The translations under genes and the position numbers were made by a program. DNA of 64,000 bases from CAJQQK01 sp963696075 (GTDB taxonomy: Bacteria; Pseudomonadota; Alphaproteobacteria; Rhizobiales; Hyphomicrobiaceae), in the NCBI GenBank assembly GCA_963696075.1, contig CAVOJD010000006.1, positions 936,611-1,000,610 on the forward strand, in the 5' to 3' direction. The notes below the pieces were generated by a model that had not been told where the DNA came from, searched no databases, and saw only the letters and a program-made list of their open reading frames with translations. Below are positions 26,247 to 38,557 of this stretch, piece after piece (position 1 is the stretch's first letter; each line of letters opens with the position of its first letter).

Positions 26247-27347
26247 ATGCGTTTCGGCTGGCTCACCCTTGGTCATTCGCCCTCGCCTGAAGAAGACTTC
26301 AACGCGATCCAGGAACAACTCGAACAGGCCATCCTTGCCGAAGAGGTTGGCTTCGACAGCGTCTGGCTCACCGAACACAATTTCACGGGCGAGAGCGTCT
26401 ATTCAGACCCCATCCCCTTCGCGAGCGCGCTTGCCATGCGCACCACTCGCGTGCGGATCGGCTTCGCGGTCATCCAGATGGCGCTGCGCCACCCCGTCCG
26501 CCTCGCCACCGAACTGGCGCTTCTCGACAATCTCAGCAATGGCCGTCTCGACATCGGCGTCGGCCGCGGCACGATCTTCAACGAGTACGAGTTCGTGGGC
26601 TATGGACTGCGCTCCGCCGACAGCCGCGAGCGCATGAACGAAGGCCTCGAAATTCTGCGCCAGGCGTTCTCTGGCAAACCGGTCGACTTCAAGGGCGAAC
26701 ACTTCGAGGTAAGCTTCCCCGAACTACGCCCGAGGCCCGTCCAGCAACCCCACCCGCCGATCTGGCAGAGCGCCGTCGCGCCGGCATCTTTTGAAGCGTG
26801 CGGCCGCAACGGCTCTCCGCTGATGACTGTCCGGCTCGCGATCCCGCAACTGATCGAGCGCCTCGCGCTCTACGAGAACGGCCTTGCCCAAAGCGGCCTC
26901 AGCGAAGCCCGGCAGGCTGAACTGCGCGACAGCGCCGCGGTCTGGCGCCATGTCTATCTCGCCGACAGTGACGCCCAGGCTGAAGATGAGCTCTCCGCCG
27001 CCCTTGTCGAAGGCCGCCACCACATGAACCACGCCCGCGAGACCTTCAATCCATCGGATTTCACCGTCGATGAAGCCCTCCTGAACCCCTGGGCCAACAC
27101 CAAGGTGCCCGACGCCGAAGCGCTGAGTTATTTGCTCGAGAACGGCGTCCTCTACGGCACCCGTGACCGGGTCCGTGGCCAGATCGAGGAACTACGCGAC
27201 GCCGGCTGCAATCATGTGCTCTGCCAGATGAGCTTCGGTTATATGCCTCACGCCAAGATCAAGAAGTCGATGACGGACTTCGCCGACGTCATGAAGGGGT
27301 TCCGCCAGGCGGGCGAGAAACCGGTTCTCGCCAGCGCGGCTCACTGA
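26247..27347 (+). CDS. LLM-class flavin-dependent oxidoreductase (luciferase-like)
   Basis: A 366-aa bacterial-luciferase-like TIM-barrel protein. Evidence is the N-terminal MRFGWLTLGHS, the DSVWLTEHNF segment (SVWxxEH motif near residue 45), ASALAMRTTRVRIGFAVIQMALRHPVRLATE and NGRLDIGVGRGT. These enzymes use FMNH2 (from a reductase) and oxygen to oxidise small molecules such as alkanesulfonates, pyrimidines (RutA) or amines. The strong AAAGGAG ribosome site fixes the start. It lies between a TRAP permease and a gamma-glutamyltransferase gene, apparently in one unit. The substrate is unknown. Confidence 0.9.
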   Translation: MRFGWLTLGHSPSPEEDFNAIQEQLEQAILAEEVGFDSVWLTEHNFTGESVYSDPIPFASALAMRTTRVRIGFAVIQMALRHPVRLATELALLDNLSNGRLDIGVGRGTIFNEYEFVGYGLRSADSRERMNEGLEILRQAFSGKPVDFKGEHFEVSFPELRPRPVQQPHPPIWQSAVAPASFEACGRNGSPLMTVRLAIPQLIERLALYENGLAQSGLSEARQAELRDSAAVWRHVYLADSDAQAEDELSAALVEGRHHMNHARETFNPSDFTVDEALLNPWANTKVPDAEALSYLLENGVLYGTRDRVRGQIEELRDAGCNHVLCQMSFGYMPHAKIKKSMTDFADVMKGFRQAGEKPVLASAAH

Positions 27348-27364
27348 ACGAAAGGACACGACCC

Positions 27365-29092
27365 ATGACGCTGACGCGCGCAAGCATCAAGGCAAGCCGC
27401 CATGCTGTCTCTTCCGGCCATCGGCTCGCGTCCGAAGCCGCGATCGCAGTCCTCGAAGCCGGCGGCAACGCCGTCGATGCGGGCGTGGCCGGTGGCATCG
27501 CGCTCGGCGTTCTCCACCCCGACCTCGTCAATGTGGCAGGCGTTGCGCCGATCATTCTGCGCATGGCCGACACCGGCGAGGTCAAGACCATCGATGGTCT
27601 CGGCACCTGGCCGAAGGCTGCCGACGTTGCATTCTTCGAGCGCGAATTCGGCGGCGAGATCCCGACAGGGATCCTGCGCACCGTCGTCCCCGCGGCCCCC
27701 GCGGCCTGGATTGCCGCCCTCGATGAATTTGGCACGATGTCGTTTGGCGACGTGGCGCATGCCGCCATGACCTACGCCCGTGACGGCTTCCCCGTCTTCA
27801 AGCTGCTTGCCGATAATCTGAGCGCCAATCGTGAGATCTACGCAGCCCATTCCGCGAGTGCCGAGGTCTTCCTGCCAGGTGGCGAGCCGCCAGGCGTCGG
27901 CGACACGTTCATCCAGAAAGACCTTGCCCGAACGCTGCAGTACATGATTGACGAAGAGGCCGCAGCGACAGGATCGCGCCGCGAAAAACTCAAGGCCGCC
28001 CATCGCGCCTTCTATGAGGGCGATATCGCAGCAACGATCTGCGACTACCACGCCGAGCACGGCGGCTTTCTCACGCGCAGCGACATGGCCGGTTATCGCA
28101 CGCGCTTCGAAGCGCCCCTGACCGCCCGCTTTGCCGGCGCTGATTTCTATACATGCGGCCCCTGGTGCCAGGGCATCTCGCTGGCCCAGGCGTTACGGAT
28201 GCTTGATGCGGCCAAATTGAAGGCCCTCGGCCATAACACCCCCAAGGCGATCCACCACATCGCGGAAGTCCTCAAGCTCGTGTTCGCCGATCGCGAACGC
28301 TACGTCGCCGATCCCGCTTTCGTCGATGTCCCCGTCGAGGCGATGCTGGATCCGGATTATCTCGAAGCGCGTCTCGCCCTGATCGATCCCGAATATGCTG
28401 CCCCGGAAATGCCGCCCGCCGGTGACCCGCGCACGAAGCAGGCGGTTGCGCAGGCCGCGCACGAACGAGGTGCGCCCTCGCAAGGTGACCGCCGCGCCGG
28501 CGACCTCGATACCTCCCACATTTGCGTCATTGATGCTGCCGGCAACATGTTCGCCGCAACCCCGAGCGATACATCGAGCGACACCGTCATCATTCCGGGA
28601 ACCGGCCTTTGCCCCTCATCCCGCGGCTCCCAGTCACGCGGGATTTCCGGTCACATCAATGCCCTCGCGCCCGGCAAGCGCCCGCGCCTCACGCCAAATC
28701 CGGCTTTGGCCGTCAAGGATGGCAAACCGCTGATGACCATCGGAACACCCGGAGGTGACGTCCAGATCCAGGCCATGGCGCAGGTCGCCATCAACGTCCT
28801 GTGTCACGGCATGGACGTTCAGGAAGCCATCGAGGCGCCGCGCTTTGCAACTTACAGCTTCCCCTCTTCGTTCGCGCCGTTCGAATACTTCCCCGGCCTC
28901 CTGAAGCTCGAAGGCCGCATCGATCCTGAAACCGGTGCAGCGCTTTCAGACCTCGGTCACCGCGTCGAATGGTGGGACGATTGGACGTGGAAGGCGGGCG
29001 GCGTCTGCTGCATCGTTCATGGCGGCGGCGGGGAGGCGCAGCTCATCGCTGGCGCCGACCCGCGTCGCGCCAACACGGCGTTGGGGGCCTGA
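27365..29092 (+). CDS. ggt: Gamma-glutamyltransferase family enzyme, cytoplasmic type
   Basis: A 575-aa Ntn-hydrolase proenzyme. The N-terminal ASEAAIAVLEAGGNAVDAGVAGGIALGV segment is typical of the GGT large subunit. The predicted autocleavage site and nucleophile is Thr383 in LDTSHICVID, where the usual TTH reads TSH. TPGGDVQIQAM is the small-subunit glycine motif. No signal peptide is present, unlike classical periplasmic GGT. Members of this kind act as acylases or amide hydrolases on gamma-glutamyl or related compounds. Seventeen bases separate it from the LLM gene. Family is secure; true gamma-glutamyl activity is not proven. Confidence 0.88.
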   Translation: MTLTRASIKASRHAVSSGHRLASEAAIAVLEAGGNAVDAGVAGGIALGVLHPDLVNVAGVAPIILRMADTGEVKTIDGLGTWPKAADVAFFEREFGGEIPTGILRTVVPAAPAAWIAALDEFGTMSFGDVAHAAMTYARDGFPVFKLLADNLSANREIYAAHSASAEVFLPGGEPPGVGDTFIQKDLARTLQYMIDEEAAATGSRREKLKAAHRAFYEGDIAATICDYHAEHGGFLTRSDMAGYRTRFEAPLTARFAGADFYTCGPWCQGISLAQALRMLDAAKLKALGHNTPKAIHHIAEVLKLVFADRERYVADPAFVDVPVEAMLDPDYLEARLALIDPEYAAPEMPPAGDPRTKQAVAQAAHERGAPSQGDRRAGDLDTSHICVIDAAGNMFAATPSDTSSDTVIIPGTGLCPSSRGSQSRGISGHINALAPGKRPRLTPNPALAVKDGKPLMTIGTPGGDVQIQAMAQVAINVLCHGMDVQEAIEAPRFATYSFPSSFAPFEYFPGLLKLEGRIDPETGAALSDLGHRVEWWDDWTWKAGGVCCIVHGGGGEAQLIAGADPRRANTALGA

Positions 29093-29120
29093 CAGCCGCC
29101 GGCAGCCAAGGCCCAGGCCC

Positions 29121-29825
29121 TCAGCGCACCACCGTGCCATCCCAGTTGATCGTCGGCACGCCGACCTGGAGCCGGTCGTCGACCGTGTTGACGCCCGGGA
29201 TCTCGTTCAAGAGCACCTTGAGCGCGTTGTGATCATCAGCCGAGCGCACGAAGCCGGTGACGTGCACCTCGCCATCTTTCACGGCAACGCTCACGTAGCT
29301 GGTGTCGAGCCACGCCTGATCCTTCAGGGCATCGGTGATTGCCTGATGGATGATGCCGCTGCCGAGTTTGACAGGGACGGGTTTCAACTCGACCCCGGCC
29401 AGCGCCCGTATAAGGTCGCTGCGCGCGATGATGCCGACGATCTTGCCATCCCTGATGACCGGCACACGCTTGACGCGCCGGCGGTCGAGGACGTCGGCAA
29501 TCTCATTCAGGTCACTCTCACAATGCACCGAGACCACCGGCCGGCTCATGACATCGTGCGCGGTCTTGCCATGCGCCTTCGCGAAGTCCTGGGCAGCCGA
29601 CGGATCACCGAACGCAAGCGACAGCGCCCGCGGCGCATCGGCCGTGCCGAGTTCGGTACGGTGGATGAGGTCACTCTCGCTGATGATGCCGAGCAGGTCG
29701 CCGTCTTTTGAAACAACGGGCAGCCCGCTTATGTGCTTGCGCGTCATGAGCGTTGCGACGTCGTGGACTGTCATTTCGGGCCGAACCGTCACGACATCCG
29801 GGGTCATGATATCTTGCGCTTTCAT
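29121..29825 (-). CDS. CBS-CBS-BON domain protein
   Basis: A 234-aa cytosolic protein. Two CBS domains (residues about 1-60 with IMTPDVVTVRPEMTVHDVA and SGLPVVSKDGDLLGIISESDL; and about 85-145 with VMSRPVVSVHCESDLNEIA and VKRVPVIRDGKIVGIIARSDL) form a Bateman module, usually binding adenine nucleotides. A C-terminal BON domain (about 155-220, VSVAVKDGEVHVTGFV) binds membrane lipids or other ligands in relatives. It probably senses energy state and modulates a partner. It is adjacent to and co-oriented with phaZ, downstream by 72 bp. Confidence 0.9.
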   Translation of the reverse strand: MKAQDIMTPDVVTVRPEMTVHDVATLMTRKHISGLPVVSKDGDLLGIISESDLIHRTELGTADAPRALSLAFGDPSAAQDFAKAHGKTAHDVMSRPVVSVHCESDLNEIADVLDRRRVKRVPVIRDGKIVGIIARSDLIRALAGVELKPVPVKLGSGIIHQAITDALKDQAWLDTSYVSVAVKDGEVHVTGFVRSADDHNALKVLLNEIPGVNTVDDRLQVGVPTINWDGTVVR

Positions 29826-29897
29826 TGGCCTGTCTCCCGAGGCGGGTTCAAGATCTGACTATCTTGACGCTCGTGAAGCCAATCGCGTTGATATGCA

Positions 29898-31121
29898 TCA
29901 ATCGACCGTTCGCGGCCCTTCTGGCGCCTGCGACGATCTCGCGGCGTCGGTTGTTGCCATGAATTGCGCCAGCGCTGGCGCCACCTCCTCTGTTGCAGTT
30001 CGCCCATGGAACGGCGAGAAGTGACAGCCGGCATCGATCAGCAGATGCTCGCGCAGTCGGTCTGGCACCCGCGCGAACAGACGATGCGCGGCAACCGTCT
30101 GCCCCGGGGCTGTAATGTCATCGCCCTCCGCCTCCACCGTCATTAATGCGAGGTCTTTCACGGTTTGAGGACGAACGAGTTCGCCACCGAACCGGACATC
30201 GCCCGACCAGAGCACGCGCTCGCGGTAGATCGCGGCGATGCTTTCCGTGAACGCTGCACCGTTGATGTCGCGCACCCGCGTGATGCGCGAAAGGAACGGA
30301 AACCGCCGGGCATCCAAGCCATCATCATCGGTGATTTTGCGCCCGACGGCGGTGTCGGCCACGAGATGGTTCCTGAGGTACTGTAACAGCCGGGCCTGCT
30401 GCAGTTCGGCAGGATAAACCCTGCGCCGATGACCCACAAAGTCAGGCGCAACCGGCGCCAGCATGCTGCCGCCGAGCCAGCTCTGCGAGGTGGCAGCGAG
30501 AAGGGAGGCAATCCGCGTCGGCGCAGCCTCGGGATCGATCGGGCTGCACAGCAGCGCCAGCGAGACAGGCCGTTCCAGAGCATCTGATTGATGCATCACA
30601 CTGGCGGCCAGCGAAACAACCGGTCCGCTCTGGCAGATCCCGACGAGATGGACACCGGGCCCGAGATGACGCAGCGCCCCGATCGTCGAGGAGAGGTTGT
30701 CGACAAAGCCGAATTGACCGGCGGAACGCGGCACGAACCGCGCATTGATCCAATCCAGCACCGAGACATCATGCGTGTGCAGCAATCCCTGGACGAGATC
30801 GCGGATCATCAACGCATGGCCGCCGGACATCGGCAGGACGACCAGCACGCGCGGACGAACCTGGCCCGTGAAGACATTGAGCTTCAAGAGGACGCTGAAC
30901 GGATTGAGCACGACGTGGCGGCACACCACGTCGTGCCGCCGGCCGTCGATTGCAACATGGGCAATCTCCAGTCCGCCCCACGCAGGCTCATGGCTGGTGT
31001 CAGCGATCAGGCTACGGTCCATCAGTCCCAGGAGTTTCCCCTCCTGCGGTGGACCTCGGTGCGGCGCTGTCGGTGCGAATACCATGGCGGCACTACCGCT
31101 CGCGTGTTGGACCCGTATCAC
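29898..31121 (-). CDS. phaZ: Intracellular polyhydroxyalkanoate depolymerase
   Basis: A 407-aa alpha/beta-hydrolase of the intracellular PHB depolymerase (PhaZ) family. Family landmarks are RVLVVLPMSGGHALMIRDLV, HDVSVLDWINARFVP, the lipase-box-like GICQSG with a cysteine nucleophile candidate, and the C-terminal MTVEAEGDDITAPGQTVAAHRL followed by the catalytic-His region GCHFSPFHG. It would degrade stored native PHB granules to hydroxyacyl units during starvation. The GTG start at 31121 has no clear ribosome site; internal ATGs (residues 13 and 35) are possible. No PHA synthase is in the window. Confidence 0.86.
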   Translation of the reverse strand: MIRVQHASGSAAMVFAPTAPHRGPPQEGKLLGLMDRSLIADTSHEPAWGGLEIAHVAIDGRRHDVVCRHVVLNPFSVLLKLNVFTGQVRPRVLVVLPMSGGHALMIRDLVQGLLHTHDVSVLDWINARFVPRSAGQFGFVDNLSSTIGALRHLGPGVHLVGICQSGPVVSLAASVMHQSDALERPVSLALLCSPIDPEAAPTRIASLLAATSQSWLGGSMLAPVAPDFVGHRRRVYPAELQQARLLQYLRNHLVADTAVGRKITDDDGLDARRFPFLSRITRVRDINGAAFTESIAAIYRERVLWSGDVRFGGELVRPQTVKDLALMTVEAEGDDITAPGQTVAAHRLFARVPDRLREHLLIDAGCHFSPFHGRTATEEVAPALAQFMATTDAARSSQAPEGPRTVD

Positions 31122-31146
31122 GGTGCGTGTGACACAATCCTAACGT

Positions 31147-31159
31147 AGGAAGCCTTCCT
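31147..31159. repeat. Small dyad in the phaZ-ald intergenic region
   Basis: AGGAAG-C-CTTCCT, a 13-bp odd-centred palindrome 26 bp upstream of the phaZ GTG. It could be an operator half-pair, but short dyads arise by chance. Confidence 0.25.
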
Positions 31160-31250
31160 GAGAACGACAAATCGATTGCGCGGACAATCGCTTTGTCGCC
31201 ATGCGTCGTATAGGCTGTCGTCAATGAGTAGACAGCGCTCTTTGCGTCAC

Positions 31251-31267
31251 CGTGGTCGCTGACCACG
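31251..31267. promoter_or_regulatory. Inverted repeat upstream of ald (possible operator)
   Basis: CGTGGTC-GCT-GACCACG, perfect 7-3-7 inverted repeat about 41 bp upstream of the alanine dehydrogenase start. Position suits an operator overlapping the 5' leader. Alanine dehydrogenase genes are often controlled by a nearby Lrp-type AldR, but no such gene is in the window, so the binder is unknown. Confidence 0.4.
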
Positions 31268-31308
31268 CGATAACCAGCCAAAACCGAACCGAGTTCGAGA
31301 GGTCCCCA

Positions 31309-32424
<1,116 letters not shown>

Positions 32425-32442
32425 CGTGCCACGGGTCATGCC

Positions 32443-32473
32443 TTGACCTTCCAGTGACGGGAAGCCTTATCTA
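32443..32473 (+). promoter_or_regulatory. CueR-type copper promoter of copA-cueR
   Basis: A -35 TTGACC (32443-32448) and -10 TATCTA (32468-32473) are separated by exactly 19 bp, the over-long spacer of MerR-family promoters. The spacer holds the dyad CTTCC-N7-GGAAG (32448-32464), matching CueR operators of the ACCTTCC...GGAAGGT type. The only MerR-family gene nearby is cueR at the end of the same operon, so autoregulated copper induction is expected. Confidence 0.88.
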
Positions 32474-32503
32474 AAGGCAATCGCGTCGAGGAGGGCGCAA
32501 TGC

Positions 32504-34981
<2,478 letters not shown>

Positions 34982-34997
34982 ACCATTGAGGATCGCC

Positions 34998-35384
34998 ATG
35001 AACATTTCCGCTGCCTCGCAGAAGAGCGGCCTGCCCGCAAAGACGATCCGCTACTACGAGGAGATCGGCCTCGTCGTACCTGACCGCCGGCCCAACGGCT
35101 ATCGCGACTATGGGCAAAGCGACATCCACCGCCTCGCCTTCATCCACCGCGCGCGCAATCTTGGGTTCGACATCGAAAGCTGCCGCAAATTGCTCGCGCT
35201 CTATTCCGATACGAGCCGCGAAAGCGCAACGGTCAAGGCGCTGGCAAGCGCACACCTCGCCGAAATCGAGGCAAAGATGGTGGAGCTGACAGAGATGGCC
35301 GACATCCTGCGCCATCTCATCGAGCGCTGCCATGGCGATGACCGGCCGGACTGCCCGATCATCGAGCGCCTTGCCGGCAAGTGA
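34998..35384 (+). CDS. cueR: Copper-responsive MerR-family regulator
   Basis: A 128-aa CueR. The MerR N-terminal winged helix (residues 1-70) begins MNISAASQKSGLPAKTIRYYEEIGLV. The C-terminal Cu(I) loop has two cysteines, C111 and C119, in CHGDDRPDCPIIE, closely matching CueR spacing. The ATG at 34998 follows GAGGATCGCC; a TTG at 34986 is in frame but the GAGG would then be internal. It is last in the operon behind copA and should bind the dyad at 32448-32464, twisting the 19-bp-spaced promoter when Cu(I) is bound. Confidence 0.95.
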   Translation: MNISAASQKSGLPAKTIRYYEEIGLVVPDRRPNGYRDYGQSDIHRLAFIHRARNLGFDIESCRKLLALYSDTSRESATVKALASAHLAEIEAKMVELTEMADILRHLIERCHGDDRPDCPIIERLAGK

Positions 35385-35416
35385 GCGGCACCGGCATTAC
35401 AATCAGCCTAAGATAA

Positions 35417-35770
35417 TTATTTGGTCAGAGGATTTTTCTTGGCCAGCGTTTCCATGTAGCCAAGCAGATCTGTGATCTGGGCTGGACTGAACACGAACTG
35501 CGGCATCTCCGCATGGCCCGTGACGATACCCTCCGCCAGCGCCTCCTCCAGGTTCCAGACGGAATAACGCTTCGCAACATCGCGAAACGGCGGCGCGGCC
35601 GGCAGCCGGCTCGCCCCAATGGGACCGATCGCATGGCACGTCGCGCAGTGCCTCTCGGCCAGCGCCTTGCCGGCCTCAAGATTGGGCCCTTCCGCGTGCG
35701 CCGAATGGGCGAGCGCCAGGGCGAAACCAAACGAAATAAAAACCGCAGCCGGTCGGCGAGGCAAAGTCAT
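35417..35770 (-). CDS. Small class I cytochrome c
   Basis: A 117-aa periplasmic monohaem cytochrome. The start at 35770 has a strong AGGAGG site 5-6 bp upstream; the frame extends to 35824 but the extra residues would hide the signal peptide (MTLPRRPAAVFISFGFALALAHSAHA, cleavage about residue 27). Haem-binding CATCH is at residues 42-46 and the likely axial Met is M89 in HAEMPQFVF. C-terminal DLLGYMETL is the usual helix. It is an electron carrier. It converges on the copper operon but has its own promoter. Confidence 0.92.
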   Translation of the reverse strand: MTLPRRPAAVFISFGFALALAHSAHAEGPNLEAGKALAERHCATCHAIGPIGASRLPAAPPFRDVAKRYSVWNLEEALAEGIVTGHAEMPQFVFSPAQITDLLGYMETLAKKNPLTK

Positions 35771-36028
35771 TGGAACCTCCTGTGGCGTCTGCCCCCAGTG
35801 GAGCACAGTTGCGATCGGCGTCATTGACCGAGGTCAAACGCTCGATGGCAGCGCTGTCAAACCGCGTTCGAGGCCCGGTTGTGGTATGGCAGCGTGCGAT
35901 CCAGGTTGCGCTCACGAAGCCGGTTCAGATATGGCATTGCGCGTCGCCAGCCGCCGCTTGCCTGCCGGAGCCTGCAGGGCCGGGCGCGGGCAGAGCGGCA
36001 GTTGGCAAGCGCGGGGAGGGGGCGGATC

Positions 36029-37399
36029 GTGTTCAAGGTGGGCATGTTGCTGACGGTCGGCTCGTCCGGCGTCGCGGCGCTGCGCTTTGCCCGCAACATC
36101 CTGCTCGCGCGCCTGATCAGTGTCGAAGACTACGGCATCGCAAGCACCTTCATCATCGTAACAAGCTTCGTCTCGCTTGCCGGCGATCTCGCCCTCGACC
36201 GTATGATCATCCAGGACCGGCGCGGCGCCGGGCAACGCTTCATCGGCGTCATTCAGGCCGTCATCATGCTGCGCGCCGTCGTCATGAGCGCGCTGATGCT
36301 GCTCCTCGCTGGACCGACCGCCGAACTTTTCAGTCTCCCCGGCCTGACCTGGGTGTTCCAGGTCCTTGCCCTGATCCCGTTGCTGCAGGGCATCGTCCAC
36401 CCGGATCTGTTTCGTCACCAGCGCGAAAGCCGTTTTGCGCCGTTCATCATCGCTGATCTCGCCGGCGTTTCCGTCAGTCTCCTCGTCATGGTCTGGCTCG
36501 CCTTCGTCCTGGGTGATTTCAGGATCATGCTTGCCGTCCTCCTCGTCGAGCAGGCGGTGCGCGCCCTTGTCTCCCACATGTACGCCGAACGGCCCTTCCA
36601 CCTCGCGTGGGATAACGGCGTGGCGCTACAGGCTGTCAGGTTTGGCGTGCCCCTGGTCCTCAGCGGATTGACCGTGTTCGCTGTCACTCAGGGCGAGCGC
36701 ATCCTCGTCGCGAACCAGTTCACGTTCCGCGATCTCGGCATCTTCAGCGCGGCCCTGACCCTCGCCTTCACGCCCGGCCAATTGCTTGCGACCATTCAAC
36801 AGCGCTACTTCCTGCCCCAGCTCGCACCGGCGGCCCTTGCCTCCGACACATCCGGCCGGCGGATCAATGAAGCCCTCCAGGTCACCCTCCTGACCGGCGC
36901 CGGATTTGCCCTCGGCGCGTACGCGTTCGGCCCCCAGGCCATGGTCCTCCTGTTCGGCGAGCGCTTCGCCGAGGGCGCAGCCTTCATTGGCCTCATCGCC
37001 CTGGTCGCGGCATTGCGCGCGATGCGCTCCGGCCCCAATGTCGTCGCACTCTCCGACGGCCATACCTGGGAAATCCTGGCAGCCAGCGTCGTGCGCCTGG
37101 TCTCGTTGCCGATTGCCGTGGCGCTCGTCCTCGACGGCGGCTCCATCCTCGATATCCTGATTGTCGGTGCGCTGGGTGAGGCAGCAGCCCTCCTGTTCGC
37201 CTATGCGCTCGTTGTCTGGCGAGGCAAAACGGTAACGCGGCGAACCTTTGTACTGTTGACGTTGACCCTGGCGTTATGCGCGATCCTGGGCGTCGCAATC
37301 GTATTCGAGCCGAACGTGTCGATGCCAGCCCTGCTCTCAGCCGCAGCAGTGTTCGTGGCATCGACCGCCATTTGGTACGCCGCGCCCCCGGCGAGATGA
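36029..37399 (+). CDS. Polysaccharide flippase (oligosaccharide exporter, MOP superfamily)
   Basis: About 456 aa with 11-12 hydrophobic segments. I start it at GTG 36029 behind GGGGAGGGGG; the frame opens earlier (35879) but is Arg-rich and not membrane-like. N-terminal GSSGVAALRFARNILLARLISVEDYGIAS is the RfbX/Wzx/lipopolysaccharide-flippase signature. It would flip undecaprenyl-linked glycan across the inner membrane. It is followed by a sulfotransferase, suggesting export of a glycan that is later or already sulfated (inference). No glycosyltransferases are in the window. Confidence 0.87.
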   Translation: MFKVGMLLTVGSSGVAALRFARNILLARLISVEDYGIASTFIIVTSFVSLAGDLALDRMIIQDRRGAGQRFIGVIQAVIMLRAVVMSALMLLLAGPTAELFSLPGLTWVFQVLALIPLLQGIVHPDLFRHQRESRFAPFIIADLAGVSVSLLVMVWLAFVLGDFRIMLAVLLVEQAVRALVSHMYAERPFHLAWDNGVALQAVRFGVPLVLSGLTVFAVTQGERILVANQFTFRDLGIFSAALTLAFTPGQLLATIQQRYFLPQLAPAALASDTSGRRINEALQVTLLTGAGFALGAYAFGPQAMVLLFGERFAEGAAFIGLIALVAALRAMRSGPNVVALSDGHTWEILAASVVRLVSLPIAVALVLDGGSILDILIVGALGEAAALLFAYALVVWRGKTVTRRTFVLLTLTLALCAILGVAIVFEPNVSMPALLSAAAVFVASTAIWYAAPPAR

Positions 37400-37506
37400 G
37401 GCAGCGCTCGCCGCACCGCCCCGCACGGATCGGCAGCGCGTTTGCCAATCGTCCAGAATCACGCTCCAAAGAGCCAAGCGATCTGAGCCACAGGACCCTT
37501 TGAGCA

Positions 37507-38445
37507 ATGGCGGGACCGAACAATTTCCTGGTCATCATCGGCGCGCCGAAGTCCGGCACGACCACGCTCGCCGCCCTCCTGGACCAGCATCCCGCAATCG
37601 TTCTCGGCTCGGAAAAGGAACCGCGGTTCTTCACGGACTTCGCCGAAATACCCTGGGCCGGCCCGGGCTCCGAGGGCTTTCTGCGCACGCTGGTATCTAA
37701 AGAAGCAGCCTACCTGTCGCTGTTCGCCAACAGAGAAAAGCCCGATGCCGCATGGGCGATCGACGCGTCGACCGACTATCTGTGGTGCGAGGCGGCGCCG
37801 GAGCGGATCGCAGCCTGGGCGAAACGGTTTCCAACCAAGGTGATCTGCATCCTGCGCGATCCCGTTGATCGTGCCATCTCCGAATATCAACACACCCTGC
37901 GGGATGGCTATGAAGATCGCGATCTGATCACCGCGCTCGATTTGGAAGCCGAACGCATGGCCAACCACTGGCACCCGCTGTTCTATCATCGCCAGCGCAG
38001 CAGCTATTCGGCGCCGCTTGCGCGTTATCGCGAGATCTTCGGCGATGACCTTCTGGTGCTTGGCTTCCGCGAATTGCGCGATCCCGTCACCGTGGCGCAT
38101 CGCGTGACACAATTCCTCGGCCTCCCCGAGACGCCGGTCGAGCCGGGCGTGCACCTCAACACCTCCTACGTCTACCGCAACGAAACCGCGGCCCGCCTGA
38201 TGACCAGCGAAAGCTTGCGGAAACTGGCCCGCGCAATCGTCCCCAAAGGCGTCCGCTCGACCGTGCGCGGGATGCTTCTGCCGGCCCTCACAGAGCCCTA
38301 TGCGCCAACCCCCGCTGACCTTGCCCGCCTCGACCGGGATCTCGCCGATGAGATCCGGGCCTGCCGCGAAAACCCGGAAATCCCCTCCGAGGGCTGGCGC
38401 TCGATCGACCGCCTCGACGGCGCCCGCCAGGTCGAAGAGGCCTGA
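37507..38445 (+). CDS. Sulfotransferase domain protein
   Basis: A 312-aa PAPS-dependent sulfotransferase. The 5'-phosphosulfate loop is GAPKSGTTTLAALLDQHP (residues 12-29) and the 3'-phosphate motif is RDPVDRAISEYQH (about residue 117). The segment GSEKEPRFFTDF and the later DLLVLGFRELRDPVTVAHRVTQFLGLP are typical of the heparan-sulfotransferase-like branch. It transfers sulfate to a hydroxyl or amino group, probably on a sugar or lipid. No signal peptide is seen. Co-oriented with the flippase about 107 bp upstream and with the dioxygenase about 112 bp downstream. Confidence 0.9.
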   Translation: MAGPNNFLVIIGAPKSGTTTLAALLDQHPAIVLGSEKEPRFFTDFAEIPWAGPGSEGFLRTLVSKEAAYLSLFANREKPDAAWAIDASTDYLWCEAAPERIAAWAKRFPTKVICILRDPVDRAISEYQHTLRDGYEDRDLITALDLEAERMANHWHPLFYHRQRSSYSAPLARYREIFGDDLLVLGFRELRDPVTVAHRVTQFLGLPETPVEPGVHLNTSYVYRNETAARLMTSESLRKLARAIVPKGVRSTVRGMLLPALTEPYAPTPADLARLDRDLADEIRACRENPEIPSEGWRSIDRLDGARQVEEA

Positions 38446-38557
38446 TCAAGGCCACCTGCCGGCTGGCGCGATCATTCAGGCTGCGCTAGCATTTCTGCCA
38501 GGAAGCGGGCCAAACGTGCCCGCGTGAGTGTAAGGAAACGAACCGCAGGAGGCCTCG

